Assembly (NCBI RefSeq): GCF_900141795.1
Contig: NZ_FSRE01000003.1
Coordinates: forward strand, 186,001 to 250,000
Direction of reading: 5' to 3'
From: Sulfurivirga caldicuralii
Lineage (GTDB): Bacteria; Pseudomonadota; Gammaproteobacteria; Thiomicrospirales; Thiomicrospiraceae
DNA length: 64,000 nt
The position numbers were made by a program, and so were the translations under genes. Positions 1 through 9,091 of the stretch are shown here, piece by piece. Each line of letters begins with the position of its first letter. The stretch's first letter is position 1. The notes under the pieces were generated by a model. The model was not told the DNA's origin. It did not search any database and saw only the letters and a list, made by a program, of their open reading frames with translations.

Positions 1-855
1 CGCAAACAGGGCCCACACCGGCACGGCAAACAGCCACAAAAAGCGCACCCCTTCGGGCGTGCTGCGCCAGCGCAGTAGCGTCCACACTGCAAGCGCCACC
101 CCGGCAAGATAGAGCACCGGCCCATAGGCGCCCAGCTGGCGCCCCTGACTAATGGCAAAGCGTTCCCACGACCAATCTGCATGTTTGGTACCATGATGCA
201 GCTGGTAGGTAAACGACGCCCAGTCATGCAGCGCGTTCCAGTAGAGCACCGGCGTGAGCAGAAGCGCCGCCAGCGCCACCGCGCCCCAGAAACGCCCCTG
301 TCGCAGCCAGCGCCAACGCCCATACAAAAGCATCACCAGCGCCACGCTTACCACCAGCGTAATCGCCGTATATTTCGAAAGCCCCGCCAGTCCCATGAGC
401 AGCCCCAGCATCCAGGCACTGGAAAGCCGCTCATCATGGCGATGCCGCCACAGCCAGCGCACCAGCAGGATACTTACCAATAGCAGCGGCAGGTCAGGCA
501 AGGGGGTAAGCGTCAGGCCATGCAGCAACGGACTCAGCAGCGCCAGAAACAGCACCCAGCCTGCCATTGACGGCGTGTCGGGAAACAGGTCGCGCGCCAG
601 CGCCGTCAGCTGCCAGAGAACGATCAGCCCCAGCGCAATGGGCACCAGTCGCACCGCCCAGTTGGCATCAAAGGCGTGTACCGCCGGTGCTTCCAGCCAG
701 CCGATCAGCGGAGGATGGTCGAAATAGCTCCACTCGAGATACCAGCCGTAGAGTGCGTAGTGCGCCTCATCCACCCCCAGAGGCAGCAAAGCATTCAGCC
801 ACAGGTGAAAAATCCCGAGAGAAGCAAGCAGGAAGAACAGGGCGCGAGATGTCAT
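1..855 (-). CDS. Membrane glycosyltransferase, ArnT/PMT-like (family 39/83), 3' part outside window
   Basis: The reading frame is open from an ATG at 855 to the left edge, giving 285 visible codons without a stop. The product is strongly hydrophobic with many predicted membrane segments. Near the N-terminus it carries DEAHYALYGW followed by YFDHPPLIGW. An acidic residue in the first periplasmic loop and a DHPP motif are typical of bacterial transferases that move a sugar or mannose-like residue from a polyprenyl-phosphate donor to lipid or protein in the inner membrane. The acceptor cannot be told. The start fits because a nearer upstream ATG stops after three codons. Confidence 0.85.
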   Translation of the reverse strand, partial: MTSRALFFLLASLGIFHLWLNALLPLGVDEAHYALYGWYLEWSYFDHPPLIGWLEAPAVHAFDANWAVRLVPIALGLIVLWQLTALARDLFPDTPSMAGWVLFLALLSPLLHGLTLTPLPDLPLLLVSILLVRWLWRHRHDERLSSAWMLGLLMGLAGLSKYTAITLVVSVALVMLLYGRWRWLRQGRFWGAVALAALLLTPVLYWNALHDWASFTYQLHHGTKHADWSWERFAISQGRQLGAYGPVLYLAGVALAVWTLLRWRSTPEGVRFLWLFAVPVWALFA

Positions 856-875
856 GGCGGCATTTTAGCCCAGAA

Positions 876-906
876 ACAAAAAAGCCACCTCAATCGAGGT
901 GGCTTT
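876..906 (-). terminator. Rho-independent terminator behind tRNA-Met
   Basis: An 11-bp perfect stem (AAAGCCACCTC / GAGGTGGCTTT) with a 4-base loop is followed, on the minus strand, by a T-rich run. It lies directly downstream of the minus-strand tRNA-Met and ahead of the glycosyltransferase start. Confidence 0.85.
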
Positions 907-911
907 GCATT

Positions 912-988
912 TGGTGGCTGCACCTGGATTTGAACCAGGGACCCCATCATTATGAGTGATGTGCTCTGACCAACTGAGCTATGCAGCC
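912..988 (-). tRNA. tRNA-Met (CAT), elongator type
   Basis: A 77-nt cloverleaf with acceptor GGCTGCA/TGCAGCC, D-arm GCTCAGTTGG, anticodon loop CTCATAA (anticodon CAT), a GTTCAAATC T-loop and encoded CCA. The standard 5' acceptor pairing and close similarity to elongator tRNA-Met favour that over initiator tRNA. A tRNA-Ile with a modified CAT anticodon is the only alternative. Confidence 0.93.
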
Positions 989-1041
989 AGGAAATGATGG
1001 CGGTATTTTAAGCAGTCCGCATCAAAAATCAAGCCGGACGC

Positions 1042-1752
1042 TTACTTTTTCTCGTCTTTGCGCGGCTCGATATTGAGCAGCTCGATTTCGAAGATCAGCG
1101 GCTCGTTGGGCCCGATCGCCTTGCCGGCGCCACGCTCGCCGTAGGCCAGTCTGGAGGGAATATAGACCTTCCACTTGTCACCCACGTGCATCTTCGGCAA
1201 TACGATCTGCCAGCCGCGAATCACCTGATTCACCTGCAGGCGCAGGGGAGTGCCGCGCTTGACGGAACTGTCGAACACCTTGCCATTCAGCAACGTGCCG
1301 GTGTAATGGACCACCACCGTGTCGTCTGCCTTGGGCTGCGGCCCCTTGCCAGACTGAAGCACTTCGTAATAGATGCCTTCCGCCAGCTTATGAACACCTT
1401 TCTTCTTGGCCAGCTTGGCAAAAAAGGCCTTTTCCTTTTCAGCATTTTCCCTGGCAAGGCGCTTAAGCTCAGCCTGCTGATGCGCGATGACGCGGGCCTG
1501 GGTTTCCTTGGCCAGCTGTGCCAGCTCCTCGTCACTCAGGCGTGAGGGACGACCCGCCATCTGATCCTTGAAGCCCTGCAGCAGTGCGTCCGGGTCTGCC
1601 TTCAGACCCTGCTCCTGCAGACCCTTGGCCATGTCGGCACCCAGCGCATAGCCCAGCTTCTGCTCAAACGTTTTCAGTTCGGCCGCCTGCCCACTCCAAG
1701 CCACCACAATCAGGCCTGCACCCAGCAGGGCGCGGGTCATGTAAAATTTCAT
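1042..1752 (-). CDS. fkpA: FKBP-type peptidyl-prolyl cis-trans isomerase, FkpA/Mip-like
   Basis: Periplasmic or outer-membrane-associated proline isomerase and chaperone. The 236-residue product has an N-terminal signal peptide (hydrophobic stretch ending near WSGQAA), an N-terminal helical dimerisation region with a charged coiled coil (about 85-115), and a C-terminal FKBP domain from about 125. That domain shows VVHYTGTLLNGKVFDSS, VIRGWQ and a YG-rich end, all typical FKBP active-site segments. The length matches the FkpA/Mip group. The gene follows fur by four bases on the same strand, so the two are probably co-transcribed. Confidence 0.93.
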   Translation of the reverse strand: MKFYMTRALLGAGLIVVAWSGQAAELKTFEQKLGYALGADMAKGLQEQGLKADPDALLQGFKDQMAGRPSRLSDEELAQLAKETQARVIAHQQAELKRLARENAEKEKAFFAKLAKKKGVHKLAEGIYYEVLQSGKGPQPKADDTVVVHYTGTLLNGKVFDSSVKRGTPLRLQVNQVIRGWQIVLPKMHVGDKWKVYIPSRLAYGERGAGKAIGPNEPLIFEIELLNIEPRKDEKK

Positions 1753-1756
1753 CGTG

Positions 1757-2203
1757 TCATTCCTCTGTATCGTTGTCTTGTTCTTGTTTGTAGGTGCCGT
1801 AAATCACCAGATTGTGGCCGACCAGGTCAAACCCCTTTTCTTCGGCAATTTCGCGAATGCGCTGCTCAATGACTGGATCCGCAAACTCCTTCACCAGCCC
1901 GGTCTTCATGCAGATGATATGGTCGTGGTTATCGCCACGATCCAGTTCGAAACGGGAGGTATTGTTGTCGAAGTTGAGCCGGCGTACGATGCCCGCCTGC
2001 TCGAACTGGGTCAGCACGCGATAGACTGTGGCCAGCCCCACATCCTCACCGTGTTCGCGCAGGATGTGATACACCTCTTCGGCGGAAAAGTGATCCTCTT
2101 CGCCACCGTTTTCGAGGATTTCCAAAATCTTCAGCCGCGGCACCGTCACCTTGAGACCGGCTTTCTTCAGGTCGGCTGTCTTGGGATCCATATTCTTTTT
2201 CAT
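1757..2203 (-). CDS. fur: Ferric uptake regulator Fur
   Basis: Iron-responsive DNA-binding repressor of 148 residues. The N-terminal winged helix shows LKKAGLKVTVPRLKILEIL and the recognition region GLATVYRVLTQFEQAG. The metal-binding segment is GDNHDHIIC. The second cysteine of the CxxC structural-zinc motif found in E. coli Fur is absent (CMKTG here), as in Pseudomonas-type Fur. The start could also be the internal Met5. It is divergent from bamE, a very common arrangement, and is followed by fkpA. A candidate target site is seen before feoA at 44923-44941. Confidence 0.97.
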   Translation of the reverse strand: MKKNMDPKTADLKKAGLKVTVPRLKILEILENGGEEDHFSAEEVYHILREHGEDVGLATVYRVLTQFEQAGIVRRLNFDNNTSRFELDRGDNHDHIICMKTGLVKEFADPVIEQRIREIAEEKGFDLVGHNLVIYGTYKQEQDNDTEE

Positions 2204-2301
2204 GCCTGTCGCCCGCTACGTCGTTACGTGATTCCGGCTCGCGCCGCTATCGCATTTTACATATACTACCAACAATTCAACCAGACGCACAGAATTCCTC
2301 A

Positions 2302-2670
2302 ATGAAACGCCTGCTTTTGATTGCACTGAGCCTCACCCTTTTCACCGCTTTCCCCGCCTGCAGCTGGCTGAAGGCCTATCAGCCGCCGCTGGTACAGGGC
2401 ACCCTCATCGAGCCTGAAAAGGTCGCGCAACTGCAGGAAGGGCTGAGCAGGGAACAGGTACGTGAACTGCTGGGACCGCCATTTGGCGAGGATCCCTTCG
2501 ACCCGACCATCTGGGACTATGTGCTGTATACGGATCAGGCCGATCTGCGCGAAAAATACGTGCCGCACCTGCGCCTGTACTTCGACAAGGAAGGCTATCT
2601 GCTACGCTGGCAACAACTGCAGCCGAAGAACACAGCGGCTGCAGAAAAAGCAGCGACAGAGAAAAACTGA
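2302..2670 (+). CDS. bamE: Outer membrane protein assembly lipoprotein BamE
   Basis: Small lipoprotein of the BAM complex that inserts beta-barrels into the outer membrane. The 122-residue product has a signal peptide with a lipobox ending FPAC (Cys near 20). The SmpA/OmlA domain follows, with LQEGLSREQVRELLGPP and a WDYVLY strand, the family signature. It is transcribed away from fur, with about 100 bp between the two genes for both promoters. Confidence 0.95.
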   Translation: MKRLLLIALSLTLFTAFPACSWLKAYQPPLVQGTLIEPEKVAQLQEGLSREQVRELLGPPFGEDPFDPTIWDYVLYTDQADLREKYVPHLRLYFDKEGYLLRWQQLQPKNTAAAEKAATEKN

Positions 2671-2689
2671 TGCCGCGCAGCCCAGCCAC

Positions 2690-3001
2690 TCAATGGGTGG
2701 CGGTGGTTTCCCTTTTCTTTTGCGCTTCCTTGCGCCGACGCGCCTTGGGATCCACCTTCAGCGGACGGTAGATTTCGATGCGGTCGCCGTCGCGTAGCAC
2801 CTGATCCAGCTTGACCGGCTTGCTCCAGATGCCCACCTTGTCGATCTTGAGATCCGGCACGTATTCGTGAATCAGCGAGCGCTCAAGCGCCTCACTGACG
2901 GTCGTGCCTTCCGGGACCCTCTCTTCCAGCAACCACTGCTGCTCGGGTAATGCATACGCCACTTCAATGGTGATCATGTTGTCCGACTTTTCACTGGCCA
3001 T
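2690..3001 (-). CDS. rnfH: RnfH-family ubiquitin-like protein (RatB)
   Basis: A 103-residue protein with the beta-grasp RnfH fold (ITIEVAYALPEQQ, VGIWSKPVKLDQVLRDGDRIEIYRPL), ending in a basic tail. Its biochemical role is not settled; it is usually found beside ratA and smpB, as here. The longest open frame begins further upstream, but ATG 3001, which overlaps the ratA stop by 11 bases, gives the usual family length. ATG 2977 is a second possibility. Confidence 0.88.
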   Translation of the reverse strand: MASEKSDNMITIEVAYALPEQQWLLEERVPEGTTVSEALERSLIHEYVPDLKIDKVGIWSKPVKLDQVLRDGDRIEIYRPLKVDPKARRRKEAQKKRETTATH

Positions 3002-3425
3002 AGAGCTGCCTCGCGCGCTGGCTGAAAGCATCCACCAACGTGGATGCAATCTGTTCAAATACCGGGGCCAGCATGCGCCCGAACAGGCCGCCGGCCACTT
3101 CGTAATCAATCTCAAACTCGATCTTGCAGGCCGTGTCCGATAACGGCGTAAAGCGCCACACCCCTTCCAGGTGCCTGAATGGCCCTTCGACCAGGCTCAT
3201 GTGAATGGCCTCGTTGAGTACGAGACGATTGTGGGTGACAAAACGCTGATTGATCGGCCCCTTGGCAATGGTGACGCCCGCCACCATGTGCGTGTCGGAG
3301 GCTTCCAGCACTTCGCCCCGACTGCACCAGGGGAGAAACTCGGGGTACCGCGTCACATCGTTGACCAGATCGTAGAGGTGATCCACCGGATAGGGCTGCA
3401 GGGCAGAACGGGTTATCTTTTTCAT
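2991..3425 (-). CDS. ratA: RatA-type START/coenzyme Q-binding protein
   Basis: A 144-residue SRPBCC/START-domain protein. It begins [20 protein letters not shown] and contains [16 protein letters not shown], the signature of the RatA/Coq10 group that binds ubiquinone-like lipids or, in E. coli, is reported to interfere with 70S ribosome formation. It forms a two-gene unit with rnfH (overlapping ends) and is divergent from smpB, the conserved order in gammaproteobacteria. Confidence 0.92.
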   Translation of the reverse strand: MKKITRSALQPYPVDHLYDLVNDVTRYPEFLPWCSRGEVLEASDTHMVAGVTIAKGPINQRFVTHNRLVLNEAIHMSLVEGPFRHLEGVWRFTPLSDTACKIEFEIDYEVAGGLFGRMLAPVFEQIASTLVDAFSQRARQLYGQ

Positions 3426-3441
3426 GGATTGCCTGACACGC

Positions 3442-3447
3442 TATAAT
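3442..3447 (+). promoter_or_regulatory. Candidate -10 box of smpB
   Basis: A perfect TATAAT lies 9 bases before the smpB ATG at 3457. No good -35 is visible at the usual spacing. If used, transcription would begin at or just before the start codon, giving a nearly leaderless mRNA. Confidence 0.45.
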
Positions 3448-3456
3448 CCGCGCATT

Positions 3457-3942
3457 ATGGCAAAAAAAGCAAAGAAAAAAAACGCAGCCCCCTCGCCGGT
3501 CATCGCCGTCAACAAGAAAGCGCGGCACGACTACTTCATCGAAGAGACCTATGAGGCCGGCATTGCACTGGAAGGCTGGGAGGTGAAGAGCCTGCGCGCG
3601 GGCAAGGTCAATATCCGCGATGCCTGGGTCAAAATCCTCAACAACGAGGCCTGGCTCATCGGCGCACTCATTACGCCACTGACCACCGCCTCCACCCATA
3701 CCCATCACGATCCCACACGCACGCGCAAGCTGTTGCTGCACCGGCGCGAAATCGACCGCCTGATGGGTAAGGTAGACCAGCAGGGCTACACGCTGGTGCC
3801 GCTCCAGCTCTACTGGAAAAAGGGGCGAGTCAAGCTGGAGTTCGGTCTGGCGAAGGGCAAGAAGCTGCACGACAAGCGCGCCACGGAGCGGGACCGCGAC
3901 TGGCAGCGCCAGAAACAGCGCCTCTTGAAAATGACGCGCTGA
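3457..3942 (+). CDS. smpB: SsrA-binding protein SmpB
   Basis: RNA-binding partner of tmRNA in trans-translation; it places tmRNA in the A site of stalled ribosomes. The 161-residue product begins MAKKAKKKN and shows [31 protein letters not shown] and a basic C-terminal tail ([20 protein letters not shown]), all characteristic. An in-frame ATG 11 codons upstream is less likely because family members start at the MAKK segment. Its RNA partner ssrA lies 58 bp downstream on the same strand. Confidence 0.96.
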   Translation: MAKKAKKKNAAPSPVIAVNKKARHDYFIEETYEAGIALEGWEVKSLRAGKVNIRDAWVKILNNEAWLIGALITPLTTASTHTHHDPTRTRKLLLHRREIDRLMGKVDQQGYTLVPLQLYWKKGRVKLEFGLAKGKKLHDKRATERDRDWQRQKQRLLKMTR

Positions 3943-4000
3943 TCCCCATAATCAAAGTATACTTAAACGTTCAACATCCTGTTCGATCCATACCCAATTC

Positions 4001-4355
<355 letters not shown>

Positions 4356-4367
4356 TTTAGAAAAGAC

Positions 4368-4416
4368 AAACCCGTCTCTCCGTAGGTCTTCTCCGGGACG
4401 ACGGGTTTTTTATTTT
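4368..4416 (+). terminator. Rho-independent terminator of ssrA
   Basis: AAACCCGTC and GACGGGTTT can pair over a long branched loop. The stem is followed by a run of six T and a further TTTT. It sits 12 bases after the tmRNA CCA. Confidence 0.85.
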
Positions 4417-4721
4417 CTCTTGTTTTCAAATGGTTTGCGTCCGTTTCACATCTTTCCAGACCCGTTCTCCACCCGCCTGATTCTTCCTCTTTTCCCGCCT
4501 TTCATTCTCTGTTTGCCCCCAGATTCTCTGTTTTCTCCGGACGAAGTCCGAAGCTCGTCCGGTTGGGCAATCCCTTTTATATCAATGGATTGAGCCAGCC
4601 GGCCGTTTTCGCAAGTTTGGAAACACGGCCTGTGGTGCGAAAAAGCACCCGAATTTTCGAACCAAAAGTCCGTCGCAGGATTTGGGAAGTGGGATTAATG
4701 CGGATTTCCAGGCGGGGAGTC
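4417..4721. other. Non-coding stretch between ssrA terminator and IS3-family element
   Basis: About 305 bases with no convincing gene on either strand; the short minus-strand frames here have no recognisable content. The first half is pyrimidine-rich. The stretch may be a remnant of material integrated at ssrA. No second copy of the ssrA 3' end was seen on the far side of the insert. Confidence 0.5.
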
Positions 4722-4797
4722 TGACCTTCTCCCCAAAAACCACACCACATCCAAAGTGAGATTTCCGACAATAGACCCATACCAAGGAGATTTCACC

Positions 4798-5067
4798 ATG
4801 GGCAAGCGCAAGACCTTTTCCATCGAAAAAATCATCCTGATCCTCAAGGAGAACGAAGCCGGCGTGCCTGTTGTTCAGCTGGCCCGACAGCACGGCGTGG
4901 CTGCCGGCACCATCCACCGCTGGAAGTCCAAATATGGCGGCATGGATGTCTCTGAAGCCAAACGCCTCAAGGAACTGGAAGAAGAGAATGCCAAGCTCAA
5001 AAAACTGCTGGCCGACACCATGCTGGACAACATGGCCCTGAAGGATGTGCTCTCAAAAAAGTGGTGA
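4798..5067 (+). CDS. IS3-family transposase OrfA
   Basis: An 89-residue DNA-binding subunit with a helix-turn-helix (FSIEKIILILKENEAG, VVQLARQHGVAAGTIHRWK) followed by a leucine-zipper-like coiled coil (LEEENAKLKKLLAD). It begins at ATG 4798 behind AAGGAG. Near its end the heptamer AAAAAAG at 5055-5061 allows a -1 shift into orfB to make the OrfAB transposase, the standard IS3 mechanism. Confidence 0.93.
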   Translation: MGKRKTFSIEKIILILKENEAGVPVVQLARQHGVAAGTIHRWKSKYGGMDVSEAKRLKELEEENAKLKKLLADTMLDNMALKDVLSKKW

Positions 5068-5885
5068 GCGTTCCAGCCAAACGCCAGGCGGTAGAGTATC
5101 TACAGCAAACCTGGCAATATAGCCAGCGCAAAGCCTGTCGGCTCATTTGTCAGGAGCGCAGCACCCTACGCTACAAGCCCAGTTTGGAAAAACTGATCTC
5201 GGATCAAAAGCTGGCCAATCAGCTCAAAACCCTGGCTGAAAGCCATCCCCGTTATGGCTATCTCATGCTCCATGCCATGCTGGTCAATCAGGGGCAGCAC
5301 ATCAACCGCAAACGCGTGTACCGTCTGTACCGTCTGCTGGGCCTACAGGTCAGAACCGCCAGACGCAAGAAGCTCAAACGCCCAAGAATACCCATGGTGG
5401 TGCCCACACGGCCTGATGAGCGCTGGAGCATGGACTTTGTATCGGATGCGCTGATCAATGACTACCGCTTCAGGGTGCTCAACATTGTGGACGACTTCAC
5501 CAAGGAGTGCGTCGGACAACTGGTCGCTCCCAGTATCACAGGTCAGGCGGTTGTACGATTTCTCAGCAGCCTGAAACGACGGCCCAAAACTGTTGTTGTG
5601 GACAACGGGGCAGAATTCACCTCCAAGGCCATGCTGCGCTGGGGTCAGGAAACAGGCGTCAAGCTGCACTTCATTCAGCCCGGTAAACCGACCCAGAATG
5701 CCCTCATCGAGAGCTTCAATGGCGAATTCCGGAATAGCTGCCTGAATCAACACTGGTTTGCTTCCATGACAGAGGCCAAAGTGGTGATTGAGCAATGGCG
5801 GCACCACTACAACACGGAGCGGCCGCATAGCTCGATTGATTATCTGCCACCGGCGGAGTTTGCCGCCAGATGTCAGGTGGCGTAA
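5061..5885 (+). CDS. IS3-family transposase OrfB (DDE integrase core)
   Basis: A 274-residue rve/DDE domain protein. The catalytic acidic residues lie in SMDFVSDAL, VVVDNGAEF and NALIESFNGEFR. It can be read from GTG 5061 or, more likely, as the C-terminal part of a frameshifted OrfAB fusion starting at 4798. The frame is intact, so the element may still be active. Confidence 0.93.
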   Translation: MVSVPAKRQAVEYLQQTWQYSQRKACRLICQERSTLRYKPSLEKLISDQKLANQLKTLAESHPRYGYLMLHAMLVNQGQHINRKRVYRLYRLLGLQVRTARRKKLKRPRIPMVVPTRPDERWSMDFVSDALINDYRFRVLNIVDDFTKECVGQLVAPSITGQAVVRFLSSLKRRPKTVVVDNGAEFTSKAMLRWGQETGVKLHFIQPGKPTQNALIESFNGEFRNSCLNQHWFASMTEAKVVIEQWRHHYNTERPHSSIDYLPPAEFAARCQVA

Positions 5886-5934
5886 GATGACTTTGTCTCA
5901 CCTTGGGGGTGGAGTAAATGGTGGGGGAAGGTCA

Positions 5935-6118
5935 ACAACTCTGGCCGGACCGGGTGAAGGAAAAGTGCCGAACCGATCGCTCCATCGCCATCGCCCATGG
6001 CCTGGAGCACCTATGTGAGGTCCCACCGCCGAAGAGGAAAAAGAAGAATCGCAAGCGCGTCACCGCAACCACAGAGGTCACGACCGATGAGGGGAATGCC
6101 GATGACGAGGCCGAGTGA
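5935..6118 (+). pseudogene. Truncated 3' fragment of an unrecognised gene, cut by IS copy A
   Basis: Immediately after the IS right end a frame runs about 60 codons to TGA at 6116-6118. The residues include RTDRSIAIAHGLEHLCEV, then a lysine/arginine patch (PPPKRKKKNRKR) and an acidic end. It has no start of its own outside the IS, so it looks like the C-terminus of a protein whose 5' part was removed when the IS inserted or the flank rearranged. It ends 39 bases before the DUF262 gene and may have been its operon partner. The family is not recognised. Confidence 0.5.
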
Positions 6119-6157
6119 ACAACGCCGCGATGCGGCCGAGGATTGGGGAGAGCACTG

Positions 6158-7921
6158 ATGTCCTTCCAAACGCCCATAACCGTCAAGGAGGCCGTGGAGA
6201 ATATTCACGCCAAGAAGTACCTACTCCCGGCGATACAACGGGAGGTCGTGTGGGAGGTCGACCAGATCACCCGCCTGTTCGATTCCCTGATGCGTGATTA
6301 CCCCATCGGCTCGTTTCTGTTCTGGCACGTCGAGAAGAAGAACGTCGGCCAATACCAGTTCTACGAGTTCGTGAGAGACTATCATGAGCGTAACATGTGC
6401 CACAACCCGAAGGCCGATGTCAGCGGGGAGGACGATATCACGGCGATTCTGGATGGCCAGCAGAGGCTAACGTCGCTCTACCTCGGGCTGAAGGGATCAT
6501 ACGCTTACAAAGAGCCTAGAAAGCGCTGGGACAATCCTCGGGCGTATCCGGTTCGGCGGCTCTATATCAACCTGCTTGGTCCCAAAAAGAATGGCGACGA
6601 GACCGACATGGTTTACGACTTCGCCTTTCTAACGGACGAGGAGGCGAGCACCGACGGTGACGACGTGTTCTGGTTCAAGGTCGGAGAGGTCCTGAACCTG
6701 AAAGAACACTGGGAGGTGAATGATTATCTGATCTCGCACGAGTTGGCGCAGAAGCCCCAGGATCAAGCCCGCTTTGCAAACAGAACGCTGTTCAAACTTT
6801 GGTCCGTTGTCCACGAGGCGAAAGTGATCAACTACTTTCTAGAGAAGGACGAGAGCCTTGATAAGGTTCTGAACATCTTCATCCGCGTCAATAGCAGCGG
6901 GACAATTCTCAGTTACTCGGACCTACTACTGTCCGTCGCCACGGCGCAGTGGAAGAAACGGGACGCTCGCGAGGAGATTACGTCGTTTGTCGACGAACTC
7001 AATGGCATGGGCGATGGATTCAACTTCAACAAGGACTTCGTGCTGAAGAGCTGCCTCGTCCTGGCGGATTTCACTGATATTGCTTTCAAGGTTGACAATT
7101 TCAACAAGGCCAACATGCTGAATATCGAGGAACAATGGGACGACATCGAAGACGCCCTGCGCGGGGCTGTCAGCCTGGTCGCTGGCTTTGGATATAGCCG
7201 CGATACCCTGACGGCGAACTACCCCGTGATTCCGATAGCCTACTACCTGAAGGCACGGGGGCTACCGAAGAACTTCGACACCTCGGCCCATTATGCCGAG
7301 GACCGTGAGGCGATTCGCCGTTGGTTCATCCTTTCTCTGGTAAAGCGAGTGTTCGGCGGCTCACCCGATACAGTACTTCGGCCGGTTAGAAAAATGCTGC
7401 GCGAGGCCCGTGACGGCTTCCCTTATCAGGACATCGTTCACAGGTTCAAAGGCACCACCAGATCACTGGTCTGCACCGAAGATGATGTGGAAAACCTCCT
7501 CCGCCATAAGTACGGAAAAGGATATACATTTTCGGTCCTCGCCCTGCTTTATCCGACATTGGATTTCCGAAACAGATTCCACATTGATCACATTCATCCA
7601 CGAAGCAAGTTCAAGAAACCAAAGTTGCGACAGAAGGGCATTCGGGACGCAGATATCGAGTTCTATCTGGAGAACGTGGACCTTTTGCCTAATCTTCAAC
7701 TCCTGGAGGGTATCCCGAACCAGGAAAAGAGCGATATGGACTTCGCGGACTGGCTTGCGAGAACCTGCAAGTCTGCCGAAGAGAGAGCGAACTACATGAA
7801 GCGGCATTTCATCCCGAATGTGGACTTGTCATTCTCCAACTTCAGGGAGTTTGTGGAAAAGCGAAAAGCGCTATTGCGAGAGGAATTGCGGCGAATTCTT
7901 CATGTAACCAAGGAAGAGTAG
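6158..7921 (+). CDS. DUF262 / HNH GmrSD-like nuclease (probable defence gene)
   Basis: A 587-residue protein. The N-terminal DUF262 (ParB/Srx-like) domain shows LLPAIQREVVWEVDQITRLF, YPIGSFLFWH and AILDGQQRLTSLYLG, the NTP-binding motifs of GmrS-type subunits. The C-terminal part carries HIDHIHPRSKF with a downstream NLQLLEGIPNQEKSD, an HNH-type (DUF1524/GmrD-like) nuclease core. Such single-chain DUF262-HNH proteins act as type IV restriction enzymes against modified phage DNA or in phosphorothioate-linked defence. Target and cofactor are not shown here. ATG 6158 has GGGGAG seven bases upstream. Flanked by two IS elements and beside ssrA, it is very likely acquired. Confidence 0.85.
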   Translation: MSFQTPITVKEAVENIHAKKYLLPAIQREVVWEVDQITRLFDSLMRDYPIGSFLFWHVEKKNVGQYQFYEFVRDYHERNMCHNPKADVSGEDDITAILDGQQRLTSLYLGLKGSYAYKEPRKRWDNPRAYPVRRLYINLLGPKKNGDETDMVYDFAFLTDEEASTDGDDVFWFKVGEVLNLKEHWEVNDYLISHELAQKPQDQARFANRTLFKLWSVVHEAKVINYFLEKDESLDKVLNIFIRVNSSGTILSYSDLLLSVATAQWKKRDAREEITSFVDELNGMGDGFNFNKDFVLKSCLVLADFTDIAFKVDNFNKANMLNIEEQWDDIEDALRGAVSLVAGFGYSRDTLTANYPVIPIAYYLKARGLPKNFDTSAHYAEDREAIRRWFILSLVKRVFGGSPDTVLRPVRKMLREARDGFPYQDIVHRFKGTTRSLVCTEDDVENLLRHKYGKGYTFSVLALLYPTLDFRNRFHIDHIHPRSKFKKPKLRQKGIRDADIEFYLENVDLLPNLQLLEGIPNQEKSDMDFADWLARTCKSAEERANYMKRHFIPNVDLSFSNFREFVEKRKALLREELRRILHVTKEE

Positions 7922-8000
7922 GATGGTGGTGTATTCCCCCCGAAAAAAGGTACCAGCCGGAAGTGGAATTTTCCGATAATGGATGACAAGGAGATTCCAC

Positions 8001-8267
8001 ATGAAAAAATCCCGCTACAGTGACAGCCAGATCATCAGCATTCTTAAGCAGGCGGAGGCTGGCACCCCAGTGGCCGAACTGTGCCGTGAGCACGGCATGA
8101 GCAGTGCCGCCTTCTACAAATGGCGAGCCAAGTACGGTGGCATGGATGCATCCCTTATGAAGCGTCTGCGCGAACTTGAAGAGGAAAACCGCCGTCTGAA
8201 GAAAATGTACGCCGAAGAGCGGCTCATGGCCGAGATCCGCAAGGAAGCCCTGGAGGGAAAGCTCTAA
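8001..8267 (+). CDS. IS3-family transposase OrfA (copy B)
   Basis: An 88-residue protein with a helix-turn-helix ([33 protein letters not shown]) and a short coiled coil ([15 protein letters not shown]). The ATG at 8001 follows AAGGAG. A G GGA AAG heptamer at 8255-8261 just before the stop could support -1 shifting, because the orfB frame is open through it. Confidence 0.92.
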   Translation: MKKSRYSDSQIISILKQAEAGTPVAELCREHGMSSAAFYKWRAKYGGMDASLMKRLRELEEENRRLKKMYAEERLMAEIRKEALEGKL

Positions 8268-8287
8268 GGCCATCTCAGCGGCGGGAG

Positions 8288-9091
8288 ATGGCCAAAGCGG
8301 CTGTCAACAGACACGGCATCAGCATCCGCCAGGCCTGCAAGGCCCTGTTCATCAGCCCCAACTGCTACCGATACCAGCCCAGGCTCTCGGATGACAATGC
8401 CCTCATTGCCGACTGGCTGGTCAGACTGACCGCCACCTATCGCAACTGGGGCTTTGGTCTGTGCTTTCTGTATCTGCGCAATGTCAAAGGCTTCAAGTGG
8501 AACCACAAGCGCGTATACCGCATCTACAGGGAATTAGAACTGAATCTGCGCATCAAGCCCAAAAAACGGATCAGGCGGGACAAGCCGGAACCCCTGAGCA
8601 TACCCCAGGATATCAACCAGGTCTGGTCCATGGACTTCATGCACGACAGTCTGGACGATGGCCGCTCATACAGGCTGCTCAATGTGATCGATGACTTCAA
8701 TCGTGAAGGCCTTGGAATCGAAGTGGACTTTTCCCTGCCCGCACCAAGAGTCATTCGAGCGCTGGAAAACATCATGGAGTGGCGGGGCAAGCCGCAGACG
8801 ATCAGATGTGACAACGGTCCTGAATACATAGGTCGAACCCTTCAGGAGTGGGCCAAAAGACATCATATCCTTATAGAGCATATCCAACCGGGCAAGCCGC
8901 AGCAAAACGGCTATGTGGAGCGCTACAATCGCACGGTACGGTACGACTGGCTCAATCAGCACCTGTTTGAATCCATCGAACAGGTTCGGGAGCAGGCAAC
9001 CCAATGGCTATGGGTCTACAATAACGAGCGTCCCAATATGGCCCTGGGCGGCATGCCCCCAAGACAGAAGTTGGCCATTACGGCCGCATAG
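8288..9091 (+). CDS. IS3-family transposase OrfB (copy B)
   Basis: A 267-residue DDE integrase-core protein. Acidic catalytic residues are in [21 protein letters not shown] and [11 protein letters not shown]. The C-terminus [11 protein letters not shown] is typical of the family. ATG 8288 is 21 bases past the orfA stop, but the frame is open upstream into orfA, so a fused OrfAB is possible. The last 70 or so bases are repeated downstream in the tandem duplication. Confidence 0.92.
   Translation: MAKAAVNRHGISIRQACKALFISPNCYRYQPRLSDDNALIADWLVRLTATYRNWGFGLCFLYLRNVKGFKWNHKRVYRIYRELELNLRIKPKKRIRRDKPEPLSIPQDINQVWSMDFMHDSLDDGRSYRLLNVIDDFNREGLGIEVDFSLPAPRVIRALENIMEWRGKPQTIRCDNGPEYIGRTLQEWAKRHHILIEHIQPGKPQQNGYVERYNRTVRYDWLNQHLFESIEQVREQATQWLWVYNNERPNMALGGMPPRQKLAITAA

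Larger units (their letters stand above)
4722..5934 (+). mobile_element. IS3-family insertion sequence, IS407-like (copy A)
   Basis: A 1213-bp element with imperfect terminal inverted repeats: left TGACCTTCTCCCC, right end (reverse complement) TGACCTTCCCCCA. It carries two overlapping frames, orfA and orfB, joined by an A AAA AAG slippery heptamer. Protein similarity and size suit the IS407 subgroup. The flanking bases (AGTC left, ACAA right) do not form a target duplication, so one side has probably been rearranged since insertion. Confidence 0.9.
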
